DNA of 64,000 nt from a bacterium (GTDB lineage Bacteria > Planctomycetota > Planctomycetia > Pirellulales > Pirellulaceae), in NCBI GenBank assembly GCA_016124445.1, contig WGNR01000012.1:496001-560000 (forward strand), given 5' to 3'. Positions 35,829 through 44,612 of this stretch are shown here, piece after piece. The notes below the pieces were generated by a model. That model was not told where the DNA came from. It was given only the letters and a program-made list of their open reading frames with translations, and ran no database searches. Within the stretch, counting starts at the first letter, position 1. Each line of letters starts with the position of its first letter. Position numbers and translations under genes: made by a program.

Positions 35829-36914
35829 TTACGCCTCGGTGTCAGATTGGTTCGGAAAATGAAGCTTCAGCGTGGGCCGCTCGATCGCTGCATCCTCTTT
35901 TTCCTGACAAGCAGCCTGACCCACCATATCCGTAACATCCAACATACCCAGCGGACGACCATCGGCGTCAATCACCGGTAGCTCGCTAATCTTGGCACCG
36001 GCCAGCCGATTGAGCGCCGCTTGAAACCGCGTGCCAGCGGTGGTGGCCTTCGGTTGGGTGGTCATGACCGTGGCAATGGTGGCATCGATATCAACCGGTT
36101 CGTCCCGCTCAAATAACCGGGCCAGATCGCTATCGGTGAAGATTCCTGAAAGTCGTCCGGACTGATCGACCAGCATGACCGCGCCTGTTCTTCGACCGGC
36201 GACGCGGACTTTGCGAAATACTTCACGAATGGAAAGCTGATCGGAAGCCACGCGGCACTGCGCCAGCGGCCGCATCTTCTCTTCCACCAAAGCCAGGCGG
36301 CGACCCAGGCTTCCGCCTGGGTGGTAGCGGGCAAAGTCTTCCGGCTGAAAGCCTCGCTCTTGACTAACCGTCATTGCCAACGCATCTCCCATGGCCAACA
36401 TGGCGGCGGTTGATGCGGTGGGGGCGAGATTCAACGGGCATGCCTCGGTGATGCCCCCCAGTTCCAAGACGATCGAAGCCGCTTTGCCGAGTGTGTTTTG
36501 TGAGGAGGACGTGATGGCAATGATCGAGGCACCTAAACCACGAATGGTAGGCAACAGTCGAACGACTTCCTCGGTCTCGCCACTCTGCGAAAGCATCAGC
36601 ACGATGTCGTGCGGACCAACTCGGCCCAAGTCGCCATGAATGGCTTCGGCCGGATGAAGAAAGTGGCTGCGCGTGCCGGTCGATGCCAGGGTAGCGGCCA
36701 GCTTGGTAGCCACGTGACCTGCTTTGCCAATTCCACTGACAATCACATCACCGCCGCAATGAAGAATGGCTTCGACCGCCATCGCGAATCTGTCGTCCAG
36801 CGATTGGGCGACGCGCTGCATGACGTCGGCTTCATGGCGAATGGTCGATTGACCTTGCTCGATCCAACGAGCAAACGGCGAGGGAGTATCCTCCCGACGA
36901 ATCGATGAACTCAT
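35829..36914 (-). CDS. kdsD: D-arabinose 5-phosphate isomerase, KdsD/KpsF family
   Basis: 361 aa from ATG 36914; a longer start at 36941 is possible. SIS domain at about 45-190 with VSGIGKAGHVATKLAATLAS, HPAEAIHGDLGRV, LMLSQSGETEEVV and LNLAPTASTAAMLAMGDALA. Two CBS domains follow (about 215-340), including LSGIFTDSDLARLF and SELPVIDADGRPLGMLDVTD. It converts D-ribulose 5-phosphate to D-arabinose 5-phosphate, the Kdo precursor. First gene of the kdsD-kdsC-lpt operon. It is divergent from the pseudokinase gene. Confidence 0.94.
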   Translation of the reverse strand: MSSSIRREDTPSPFARWIEQGQSTIRHEADVMQRVAQSLDDRFAMAVEAILHCGGDVIVSGIGKAGHVATKLAATLASTGTRSHFLHPAEAIHGDLGRVGPHDIVLMLSQSGETEEVVRLLPTIRGLGASIIAITSSSQNTLGKAASIVLELGGITEACPLNLAPTASTAAMLAMGDALAMTVSQERGFQPEDFARYHPGGSLGRRLALVEEKMRPLAQCRVASDQLSIREVFRKVRVAGRRTGAVMLVDQSGRLSGIFTDSDLARLFERDEPVDIDATIATVMTTQPKATTAGTRFQAALNRLAGAKISELPVIDADGRPLGMLDVTDMVGQAACQEKEDAAIERPTLKLHFPNQSDTEA

Positions 36915-37330
36915 GACACGCGTCTTCCTTGACTGAGTCATTGGTGCCGTAAGGGCATTTAATCCGCTGGCAAACCATCGTTGGGCTCCCCACGCGGGAA
37001 CCAGGCTGGGCGATTCTACGAACTTTCGCGATTCGCCTCAACAGAAACCGGACTAGACTCCGGCACCTCAATTTGAGACAAAGCGTCTCAGATCGACAGC
37101 ATGTTATTTATATTTGTCAAGTTTGATATCAATTTTTTCGCCCCACAAAGTTCAGCCCCAATCACGGTTTATGTCGAAAGTCGCGTTTGTGCCGACATTT
37201 TCTTCGAATCTGGCGTTACGTTTGCAGGGTTTAAGCTTCTAAGAGAAGAGGCGAACTATCTCCCACAGACGCGCGTCTAAACAGAGAAGTGCGGCACCCT
37301 CGCTTGCCACCCGATTTGAGGGAACGATCG
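36915..37330. other. 416-bp divergent intergenic region between kdsD and the pseudokinase gene
   Basis: No gene seen. Notable features are an inverted repeat TGAGAC / GTCTCA at 37074-37090 and a 10-bp palindrome TTGATATCAA at 37123-37132, both in an AT-rich stretch that probably contains the divergent promoters. Confidence 0.55.
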
Positions 37331-39307
37331 ATGATTAAGCTGTCCAAGTTAGGGCCCTTCGCCCTGGAGAATCGCCTCGGTGACGACGATTCGAGCCATG
37401 TTTATCATGGCTTCCATCTAAAACAGAAACGCCAGGCGGTAATATGTATTCTGCCCGAGCGTTACGCGGAGAATCCGCGCGCACGGCAACGTCTCGAAAA
37501 GCGCAGCCGCCAGCTCATGAAGCTGAATCACCCTAATATCGTGAAGTACCATGGTGCTGGCATCGATCAGGGGATTCCGTTCTTTGCACTCGATTATGTC
37601 GATGGCATCAGCCTGAAGCAGTATCTCAAGCAGCATGGTCCCCTTCCGTGGGAAACAGTTGTCGAGATCGGCTTGCAGGTCAGCGCAGCCTTGGCGGCGG
37701 CGCATCACATGAACATCCATCATCTTGATGTTCGCCCGGCTCACATATTGCTTTCGGGTGCCGGCTTGAGCGATCCCCGTAAGCCGCTGGTCGTTCAGTT
37801 GACCAGCTTCTGGGCCGATCCGCACTGGCGCCGATCTTCGCTGCTGCTGTTCCCCAAAGATCGTCAGCAGTACCTCGCGCCAGAGCAATTCGAAGACCCG
37901 CAATATGTTGACGACTCGGCCGACATCTTCTCGCTGGGGTGCGTCCTCTACGAGATGATCACCGGCAAGTTGCCTTTCGATCACACCGCTGCGGAAGAAG
38001 ACCGCTGGAAGCTGCCTGAGCGTCCTGCGTCGGTGGTGCTCGACTGCCCGGTCTGGCTCGATCGCGTGGTGATGCGGATGATCGAAGTAATGCCTGACCG
38101 GCGTCCGGCCGATATCGACGCGGTTGCTTCCGGCCTTCGCGAATCACAAGATGCCGTCGCTCGCGGCATGAGCGCGCTGGAACATGCCCTGGTCGGAAAC
38201 AACGGCCGCGAGAGCATCATCGACATCGGTATCGATCGGAGCGAAGCGGAAAAGCTGTTGCACAAGCCCAAGCGACAGGAAGCAGGCTCACTGTTCAACA
38301 GCCGCATCTTCCTTGGCTTGGCCTTGATCGTTGTCGTCGGAGCCCTGGTTTGGCTGCTCCGTCCGCTCAACGATCACGAACTGTACGATCGTGCAGAAAC
38401 GTTGATGTTGACCGATGACACTACCAAATGGCGCGACGCGGAAACCAATTACATCCAGCCCTTATTGGATCGTTATCCCAATAGTCCGTATGCCGACGAA
38501 GCGCGTGATTGGTTGGACATGATTCAAATCAATCGTGCTGAAAAGCGTTTGGATCGAAGCATCGATTCATCGCGCGAATACCGTAGCGAGGCCGAAGGCC
38601 AACTAGCCAATGCCCGCGGCCTGGAAGAAGGAGGCAACCATCTGGCCGCCTGGTATCAGTACGATCGGATGATCGCCGAATTGCCTGAGACGACCGACAA
38701 TCGGCCTTACCGGTTGATTGCCGAGCGCGAGACAAAGCGGCTGCAGATGCTGCGTGTCCAAGGAAAGGTGCTCCAGGGTCCTTTGAACGACTTTGTGCTG
38801 CAAGCTGGAGAGATGATCCTGTCTGGTAACGTCAAAGAAGGACGTGAGATCTACCAGCGAATCATTTCTCTTTACCAAGGAAACCCGGAAGCTCGCGACG
38901 CGGTTGAAGTCGCCATGGAAGAACTGAAGACACCTGTGCCGGTTTCCGCCGTGAAGCCAAACGCGGCGAAGACGGCAACCAAACCGCACGAACAAGCAAG
39001 CGCACAAGACCAGGAAGTTCGTAAACCGGAAATCGACGAACCGACGCCGGCCGAAGCGAAGCCAGCGTCCGGCCAACCCGCCGAGCCGGAGGCTACCCAG
39101 CCCATGAGCTCCGAACCTGCTCAACCTGCACCTGTCCCAGATGCGTCCGACACGAAAGAGCCGGCTGCTGACACAACGCCTCCGGCAACTTCGCCAGAGG
39201 ACGCGACGGCTGCGCCAATGGAGACGCCAGAGGCTGCCCCGGCCAAACCGGTTGCTCCTCCAGCCAAGCCGCATGCTCCCTTATTCCCCGTCGGAATCGA
39301 CTCGTAA
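37331..39307 (+). CDS. Membrane-anchored pseudokinase (degenerate Hanks-type Ser/Thr kinase)
   Basis: 658 aa from ATG 37331. Residues 1-270 have the protein-kinase fold (HPNIVKYHGAGID, FALDYVDGISLKQYL, YLAPEQFEDP, ADIFSLGCVLYEMITGKLPF). Key catalytic residues are missing: the glycine loop reads LGDDDSSHVYHG; the VAIK lysine is replaced in AVICIL (Cys39); the catalytic loop is HLDVRPAHILL (Asp133 kept, Asn replaced by His138); and the DFG Asp is absent (TSFW at 158-161). A membrane span is at about 326-343 and a repeat-like periplasmic part at 345-560, then a Pro/Ala/Glu-rich tail. It probably acts as a scaffold or binding sensor. Followed by a strong terminator. Confidence 0.87.
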   Translation: MIKLSKLGPFALENRLGDDDSSHVYHGFHLKQKRQAVICILPERYAENPRARQRLEKRSRQLMKLNHPNIVKYHGAGIDQGIPFFALDYVDGISLKQYLKQHGPLPWETVVEIGLQVSAALAAAHHMNIHHLDVRPAHILLSGAGLSDPRKPLVVQLTSFWADPHWRRSSLLLFPKDRQQYLAPEQFEDPQYVDDSADIFSLGCVLYEMITGKLPFDHTAAEEDRWKLPERPASVVLDCPVWLDRVVMRMIEVMPDRRPADIDAVASGLRESQDAVARGMSALEHALVGNNGRESIIDIGIDRSEAEKLLHKPKRQEAGSLFNSRIFLGLALIVVVGALVWLLRPLNDHELYDRAETLMLTDDTTKWRDAETNYIQPLLDRYPNSPYADEARDWLDMIQINRAEKRLDRSIDSSREYRSEAEGQLANARGLEEGGNHLAAWYQYDRMIAELPETTDNRPYRLIAERETKRLQMLRVQGKVLQGPLNDFVLQAGEMILSGNVKEGREIYQRIISLYQGNPEARDAVEVAMEELKTPVPVSAVKPNAAKTATKPHEQASAQDQEVRKPEIDEPTPAEAKPASGQPAEPEATQPMSSEPAQPAPVPDASDTKEPAADTTPPATSPEDATAAPMETPEAAPAKPVAPPAKPHAPLFPVGIDS

Positions 39308-39341
39308 ACCTCCCCGCGGACGATACCTGTCCATCATGCTT

Positions 39342-39375
39342 AGGCCTGTCGAGGGCAACTTCGACAGGCCTTTTT
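39342..39375 (+). terminator. Intrinsic terminator after the pseudokinase gene
   Basis: Perfect 11-bp stem AGGCCTGTCGA / TCGACAGGCCT with an 8-nt loop, then TTTTTCGTTTTT. Confidence 0.92.
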
Positions 39376-39549
39376 CGTTTTTGCGGGTTGTAGGGGCCAA
39401 AGTGAACCTGTTCCATTAACCCGGGCCGATTCAAGAGGTCTGCTTCCCCTTGAGTCCGATTTGCGGCATAGGTTTGTACTGAGTTTCATGGCCAGGGGAT
39501 CGATCGATCCCCCGTCCACATCCGCCCCCTTTCAGGACTCAGTCTTTCC

Positions 39550-40701
39550 ATGTGCCGCGTACTGGAAATCAACCAGCCGCACGACCTGGCCTACGTTCGC
39601 TGCAACTGGCAGCGATTGTGGAACTCGACGCCGGGTGCCAACTTCTTCCAGACGCTTCAGTGGCTGCAGATCTATTGGAAACATTTTGGCGAAGACAAAC
39701 GGATGCGCGTCATCCTGGTTCTCGAAGGCGAGCGTCTGGTCGGCGTAGTTCCGCTGGTCGTCGTCAACGAATCGACCCGCTTGGGCAAGATCCGCGTGCT
39801 GACCTATCCGCTTTCGGACTGGGGTTCGCATTTCGGAATCCTGGCCGAGAACCCCCAACAGGCACTCAGTCTCGCGCTGGAGCATATCTATCAATCGCGC
39901 CGCGACTGGGACTTGATCGACCTGCGCTGGCTCTCTGAAGAGGACCTGGAACAAAACCTCACCAGCGGCGCCATGAGCCAGGCGGGCTTCGTCCCGAACG
40001 CAGGCATCTGGAAAGAAACCGCTTTCATCGACTTCGATGGCTCGTGGGACGATTACCTGCGAGCTCGCAGCCCCAAGCTACGGGCCGAGATCCGCCGCAA
40101 GCTTCGCAAGTTCCACGCAACCGAACGCGTTCAGTTATATCGTTATCGCCCGATGGGGATTGAGTACAACGACAACGATCCCCGCTGGGATCTGTACCGC
40201 ACCGCGATGGAAATCGCCGAGCAAAGCTGGCAAGGGCATTCGACCACCGGAACCACGATCTCGCACCGAACCGTCCGCTGTTACATACAAGACTGTCATG
40301 TCGCCGCGACCGAACTGGGGATGCTCGACCTGGCGATCTTGACCTTCGACGGCGAGCCCGCCGGATTCTGCTACAACTACTGCGCCGGCGGCTATATCTA
40401 TGGCCTGCGTCGCGGAGACTCCGAAGTCGCACGCCAGAATGGACTGGGAACGCTGCTGACCGCGATGCTGATTCTCGACAGCTACGAGCGCGGCGACAAA
40501 GCATTGGACATGGGAACCGGCTCCTTCGAAGCCAAGCGCCGCTGGCTGACCCGAATCGCCACGGTTGGCCGCATGACCCATTACCCGATCACCGTTCCCC
40601 GGGCTCAAATCTTACGCTTGAAACATTGGTGGCAAGCTCGCCGCGATCTCAAGAATGGTCGCCTGCCTGATTCTCTGAATGACAAGGCGCAGGGCAAATA
40701 A
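39550..40701 (+). CDS. FemAB/CelD-like GNAT-fold N-acyltransferase (second paralogue)
   Basis: 383 aa from ATG 39550. N-terminal FFQTLQWLQIYWKHFGED and VLILVLEGERLVGVVPLVV-type strands match the Acetyltransf_6 pattern, as does the C-terminal ALDMGTGSFEAKRRWLTRI block. The central RSPKLRAEIRRKLRKFH helix corresponds to SKSRRHRVRQLWRN in the first paralogue at 16380. The acyl donor and acceptor are unknown; relatives modify peptidoglycan bridges, cell-wall polysaccharide or exopolysaccharide. It stands alone between a terminator and a convergent membrane-protein gene. Confidence 0.82.
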   Translation: MCRVLEINQPHDLAYVRCNWQRLWNSTPGANFFQTLQWLQIYWKHFGEDKRMRVILVLEGERLVGVVPLVVVNESTRLGKIRVLTYPLSDWGSHFGILAENPQQALSLALEHIYQSRRDWDLIDLRWLSEEDLEQNLTSGAMSQAGFVPNAGIWKETAFIDFDGSWDDYLRARSPKLRAEIRRKLRKFHATERVQLYRYRPMGIEYNDNDPRWDLYRTAMEIAEQSWQGHSTTGTTISHRTVRCYIQDCHVAATELGMLDLAILTFDGEPAGFCYNYCAGGYIYGLRRGDSEVARQNGLGTLLTAMLILDSYERGDKALDMGTGSFEAKRRWLTRIATVGRMTHYPITVPRAQILRLKHWWQARRDLKNGRLPDSLNDKAQGK

Positions 40702-40754
40702 CGCCCCATCTTGAGGCGACACCATCTTCGTGCGATCATTCTGAGCAAATCTGG

Positions 40755-41417
40755 TCATCCGTTTGCGCCGCCCTTAGGTTGCCGAAGCCAAGATAGAGCA
40801 ATCCAGCCAAATATCAAAGCGGGTAAGACCCCTACGCCAGCGGCTTGGTATTCTCCTATGACTACCTCAAGTAAAACGGCAACCAAAAAGGCCCCACTCA
40901 TCATCGCGCAGAACCAACCCACCATCCGATGAAAAAAAGGCTTCGGCTCGACGACGACTTCTGTTTTCGCGGGTGCGACAACTTCTGTCTTCGCGGGTGC
41001 GGCGACGAAAGTTAGCGTTTGGCCGGTCGCCTCTTGTCTGTCAATCGACCTTCTTTGCCCGAAATAATCCAAGATCGCCAGCGGCACAACGAAAAACGAA
41101 CCTAGCGAAACAAGCCCCCAAGTCAAGTTGAAGCGAAGCAGGCGTCCCAGTAACACACGCGCATCTTCCGGCGGCATCGCAACGAAATGTTGATTCTGCG
41201 TGACCCAAACTAGAAAACCATGGTAGGTGTAGTAAGTAATGATCACGTCTCCCGACTCAGGTTCCGTGTGAATCGTGAGCTCGGCATACGTCCGCTGCAA
41301 TGAACGTTCCGCCAGTGGTTTATAAGCGCCGACCAAAAACGCCACGGTAACGACCACTACCACCACGAATACAAGGGTGCTTGCGATAACCAGAAAAGGA
41401 TAGATGTCGTCAGGCAT
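40755..41417 (-). CDS. Multi-span membrane protein of unknown function
   Basis: 220 aa from ATG 41417 (an adjacent ATG at 41420 is also possible). Four hydrophobic segments: PFLVIASTLVFVVVVVVTVA, TWGLVSLGSFFVVPLAIL, MVGWFCAMMSGAFLVAVLLE and GVGVLPALIFGWIALSWL. A soluble region between spans 1 and 2 contains SGDVIITYYTYHGFLVWVTQ. Between spans 2 and 3 is an exact duplicated peptide, APAKTEVV APAKTEVV. No family recognised. Confidence 0.75.
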   Translation of the reverse strand: MPDDIYPFLVIASTLVFVVVVVVTVAFLVGAYKPLAERSLQRTYAELTIHTEPESGDVIITYYTYHGFLVWVTQNQHFVAMPPEDARVLLGRLLRFNLTWGLVSLGSFFVVPLAILDYFGQRRSIDRQEATGQTLTFVAAPAKTEVVAPAKTEVVVEPKPFFHRMVGWFCAMMSGAFLVAVLLEVVIGEYQAAGVGVLPALIFGWIALSWLRQPKGGANG

Positions 41418-41686
41418 CAAATTGAAGACAAAGAAGAGTCGGTCGGGAGGATCAAACTCGGTTTCGAGTCGACATCATACCAGATTTCGATCAACTTCAA
41501 CCGCATACAATCACTCGAAAGCGAGAAGCCCACTGAAAACAGTTGACCCGCCCATTCTACGGTGATACTGTGCCCGACGTGGCATTTCGGATAGGGTGCC
41601 ACTCCGATCTCGGCCTATTCTCTACGGGCAGAACTCGTGATGGGCCGCATTGGAAGCTTATCATCTATCCAGAGCGAGTCATCTTC

Positions 41687-42232
41687 ATGACCAGCAACTA
41701 CTTTTCTGATTTCGATTTCGACGGGTTCTGGTACGAAAACGAATACGCCGACACTCTCTCCGAACCGGCGCCATCCAACGAAATGATCGCGAGCATTGAA
41801 GAAGAACTCGGCTATCGACTACCGGCAGCGTACATTGAATTGTCGCGGATCAAGAATGGCGGGCTGCCCAGAAAATGCTACCACGCATCGCCGTGCCAAA
41901 CCTCTTATGGCGCCGAAGACCATATCGAAATTGCCGAGGTATATGCCATCGGCCGAACGGCCCCCTGGGCGCTGGGTAAAGAAGGCTGCAACACGGCATT
42001 TTGGGTCGAAGAGTGTGGATATCCGCCCATCGGCATCTACTTCGGCAACTGCCCCGACCATGGCCACCAGATGCTGGCGTTCGACTATCGCCAGTGCGGC
42101 CCCGAAGGGGAACCCAGCGTAGTAGTCGTTGACGAAATCGAGGACTACGAGATCATTCCGTTGGCGAAAAACTTCGAAGAGTTCATCCGAGGTTTGAAGC
42201 CAGAAGGGTTCTTTGAGAGTGACTTTGATTGA
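41687..42232 (+). CDS. SMI1/KNR4-family protein
   Basis: 181 aa from ATG 41687; a longer frame from 41543 has no matching content. The SMI1/KNR4 fold is indicated by the ordered sequence PSNEMIASIEEELGYRLPAA, YIELSRIKNGG, then IEIAEVYAIGR and the strand GIYFGNCPDHGHQMLAFDYR with the family's typical aromatic/acidic end SVVVVDEIEDYEI. Bacterial members often act as immunity proteins against nuclease or deaminase toxins, but many have no known role. No toxin gene is adjacent. Confidence 0.85.
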   Translation: MTSNYFSDFDFDGFWYENEYADTLSEPAPSNEMIASIEEELGYRLPAAYIELSRIKNGGLPRKCYHASPCQTSYGAEDHIEIAEVYAIGRTAPWALGKEGCNTAFWVEECGYPPIGIYFGNCPDHGHQMLAFDYRQCGPEGEPSVVVVDEIEDYEIIPLAKNFEEFIRGLKPEGFFESDFD

Positions 42233-42267
42233 TCTTGGTTCTGTAAAGAGTATTCGACAAATCGGTT

Positions 42268-42293
42268 AGCTCAGGTTGCTCGCAACCTGGGCT
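42268..42293. repeat. Short hairpin repeat
   Basis: AGCTCAGGTTGC - TC - GCAACCTGGGCT is a nearly perfect palindrome with a 2-nt loop. It lacks a T-tract and looks like a dispersed REP-type hairpin rather than a terminator. Confidence 0.5.
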
Positions 42294-42499
42294 TCCCACT
42301 TCTTAGCCCCGTCCGCACAACAGTAGCTTCAGTCTACTAGTCGCAATACCCAGCCGACGAACTCGATAGAATCAAAGATGCCTAATAAAAAGACCAGAAG
42401 CACCGTTAGCCCAAGATCACGCACGATCCTGCCTGTCCAGTGAGTCGGCAGTCCGTTTTCCGATGCTGGGCAGCATGATTCACATGGGAGCAATCTATC

Positions 42500-43318
42500 A
42501 TGCTGAGGTTCGTTCTCAATCTATTCGCATTGACGCTGGGAATCGTTGGCACGATTGGTTGTGTGGCGGTGATCGCGGGGATCTGGTGGCTGAACGCTCG
42601 CGTCTCGCACGCGGTCGATCGCGCATCGGAACTGGGTAGCGATGCGATCAGCCTGGTGGATAATCAGGTTACCCAGGTCGAAAGTCGCATCGACGCGCTG
42701 AAAATCAAGTCGGCCGAGGTCAAAGAGAGTATCACCCACTGGATCAAACAGAACGCTGCCCAGCGGATCGGTGCGCGGCTGGAGATCGGTGAAAAGCTGC
42801 AGCAACTTCAGACCGAGATGCAAGATGCTCAGAAGTTGGTGGATCTCGCCAAGTCGACGCTCGACCTCGCGCAGCGTGCCCTGGAGGCAACGCCTGAGCT
42901 GGGCATTCATTTGGATCCTGCTACGATCGAAACGCTTTCTCAATCGATGCAAGAAACCGAGACCCGACTGACCCAGGTCACGCAAGACCTGACGCAGATC
43001 ACCCAGTGGATCGAAAACTTAGGCGAAGCGAACGTCACCGAAGAAGCATCCAACAGAATCGTCAAGCTGGCAGCACGTATTGCGTTGACGTTGGTCAACC
43101 TCGACGAGCAATTCGCTCGCGTCCACGGGAAGTTCGACCAACTAAAGGCAGAGTTGAATCAGTTGCACGCAAAGCTGATTGGCTACGTGAATATCGGATC
43201 GGTAATGCTTGCCTTATTCGTGGCCTGGCTGGGGGCTGGCCAATGCGCGCTGGCCTATTGCGGAACGCTCGGCCTCCGACGCAGCCGCAAAAGTAACGTC
43301 GGCGACGATCACCCTTAG
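42500..43318 (+). CDS. Membrane protein with central coiled coil
   Basis: 272 aa. Hydrophobic span at 7-31 (LNLFALTLGIVGTIGCVAVI), a long helical coiled-coil region (about 35-215, with LGSDAISLVDNQVTQVESRI, LQQLQTEMQDAQKLVDLAKS and LNLDEQFARVHGKFDQ-type heptads) and a second span near 230-252 (NIGSVMLALFVAWLGAGQCA). Both ends are expected in or near the inner membrane, with the coiled coil on one side. Converges on the glycine-zipper protein gene. Function unknown. Confidence 0.75.
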   Translation: MLRFVLNLFALTLGIVGTIGCVAVIAGIWWLNARVSHAVDRASELGSDAISLVDNQVTQVESRIDALKIKSAEVKESITHWIKQNAAQRIGARLEIGEKLQQLQTEMQDAQKLVDLAKSTLDLAQRALEATPELGIHLDPATIETLSQSMQETETRLTQVTQDLTQITQWIENLGEANVTEEASNRIVKLAARIALTLVNLDEQFARVHGKFDQLKAELNQLHAKLIGYVNIGSVMLALFVAWLGAGQCALAYCGTLGLRRSRKSNVGDDHP

Positions 43319-43325
43319 AACGCTG

Positions 43326-43383
43326 ACAAAAAAGAAGCCTGTTCCTGGCGAACAGGCGAGTGAGAACCTGGCCAGGAACAGGC
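43326..43383 (-). terminator. Long-stem terminator for the glycine-zipper protein gene
   Basis: The 13-bp arms GCCTGTTCCTGGC (43337-43349) and GCCAGGAACAGGC (43371-43383) are perfect inverted repeats. Read on the minus strand, the stem is followed by TTCTTTTTT, a good terminator for the gene ending at 43419. It lies 18 bp beyond the end of the convergent coiled-coil gene and may stop both transcripts. Confidence 0.85.
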
Positions 43384-43418
43384 AACTGCTGGTAAATCGA
43401 TCCGCGATCAGGTTTCTA

Positions 43419-44204
43419 CTACTGTTGGAAATCGCCGGTGTGCTTGATGGTCTCGCAGATACCGCGAACGGTTTCCTTGTATTGGTCAGCGAGCTTGGCA
43501 TCGGCGGCGAATCCCGCAGCGACTAGCTGTCCATTGCCGGCATCGAAGACGCCTGCCACGAAAACGAGCTGAGTGCCGGCCTTCTTCCCTTCCCCGGTGC
43601 CGGTAACGACGGCCGCATCTTTTTCGGTCTTCGACTCTTTGTCGAACTTGATGTTGTTCATGTAGTTCTGCAATCCATCTTCGACCTTCTTCAGGGCAGC
43701 TTCTTTGTTAGACGTCGAATTGATGGTTACGAACATCGACCAGCAGTGACCGTCAGCGCTTACCGCCGACACGTAGTTGTCGCCGGTTTGCTGCTTCCAA
43801 TCAGCTGGGAACGTGGCGCCGACGATCGGCTTGCCATCTTTGCTGATGACCGATTCACCTGCTGGCTTGGCAGGCGTGGCTGGTTCGGCCTGGGTCGTCG
43901 TGCCCACTTCTTCGCTCATGATGACGTTCGGCGAAGACTGGTTGAAATTCGCGCCCTGGTAGTTTTGATACTCCGCGGTCGATTGATACTGAGTTCGGGC
44001 CTGCGACTCACGATCGATGGCCGAGCGAGTGGCACCGGTAACCACTCCTACTTTCGCCCCGGTCGACGCACCCGATTTTCCACCGACCAGTCCACCAACG
44101 GCGGCCCCTCGAAATCCGCCGCGAATGGCGCCTTGCCCAAACGCATCGCTACTTAAGAACGACAACAGCGCAACTGTGGTACCTAGAAACATCAAACGAG
44201 TCAT
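43419..44204 (-). CDS. Exported protein with glycine-zipper segment
   Basis: 261 aa, signal peptide 1-23 (MFLGTTVALLSFLSSDAFGQ). Immediately after it is a glycine-zipper type run: GAIRGGFRGAAVGGLVGGKS then GASTGAKVGVVTGA, which usually inserts into membrane as a hairpin. The C-terminal domain (about 110-261) starts with KDGKPIVGATFPADWKQQ and is rich in Lys/Asp, with FVTINSTSNKEAALKKVEDG and a final LADQYKETVRGICETIKHTG. Probably outer-membrane or periplasmic. Function unknown. Confidence 0.82.
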   Translation of the reverse strand: MTRLMFLGTTVALLSFLSSDAFGQGAIRGGFRGAAVGGLVGGKSGASTGAKVGVVTGATRSAIDRESQARTQYQSTAEYQNYQGANFNQSSPNVIMSEEVGTTTQAEPATPAKPAGESVISKDGKPIVGATFPADWKQQTGDNYVSAVSADGHCWSMFVTINSTSNKEAALKKVEDGLQNYMNNIKFDKESKTEKDAAVVTGTGEGKKAGTQLVFVAGVFDAGNGQLVAAGFAADAKLADQYKETVRGICETIKHTGDFQQ

Positions 44205-44612
44205 ATCGAACCTCCTGGTTAAAAAAGCAACGCCAACAATGGCATTCGTTTTGCGTTAACGCTTCTGCTGATCCGATCGAAACTCTCTTTCAGGGATGAT
44301 GGCACGTGCTATCGCGATGCCTGAATCCTGCTGCTTCGGATCAACAATCGATCATGATTTACTGATCAACATGGCACGATAGAGCGAGTACTGAGGCAAC
44401 GCTCTCGCGTCCTGAACCGACGTGCCGCGTTACCAGCAACACGATTCTTAGAAGCGGCCAATCGAGGACAATCCACTTTCGGCAAAAAGTTCGGTGCCTG
44501 CTTACTTCGTGAAGAAACGACGAACTGAATCAGATTCACTAGCGTCCTTGCGCCGCATGAGATTCAATGACGGTAATCTCGTCGAAGGGGCTATGCACGA
44601 AGGCATCTGAAA
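44205..44612. other. 408-bp intergenic region
   Basis: Divergent promoter region between the glycine-zipper gene and the AraC regulator gene. I see no gene; a 112-codon minus-strand frame (44502-44840) runs into the AraC coding region and is a shadow. No strong promoter or operator is evident. Confidence 0.5.

Noticed and set aside
42268..42293. Hairpin after the SMI1/KNR4 gene as an intrinsic terminator
   Set aside because: It has no T-tract on either side; it is better described as a dispersed hairpin repeat.
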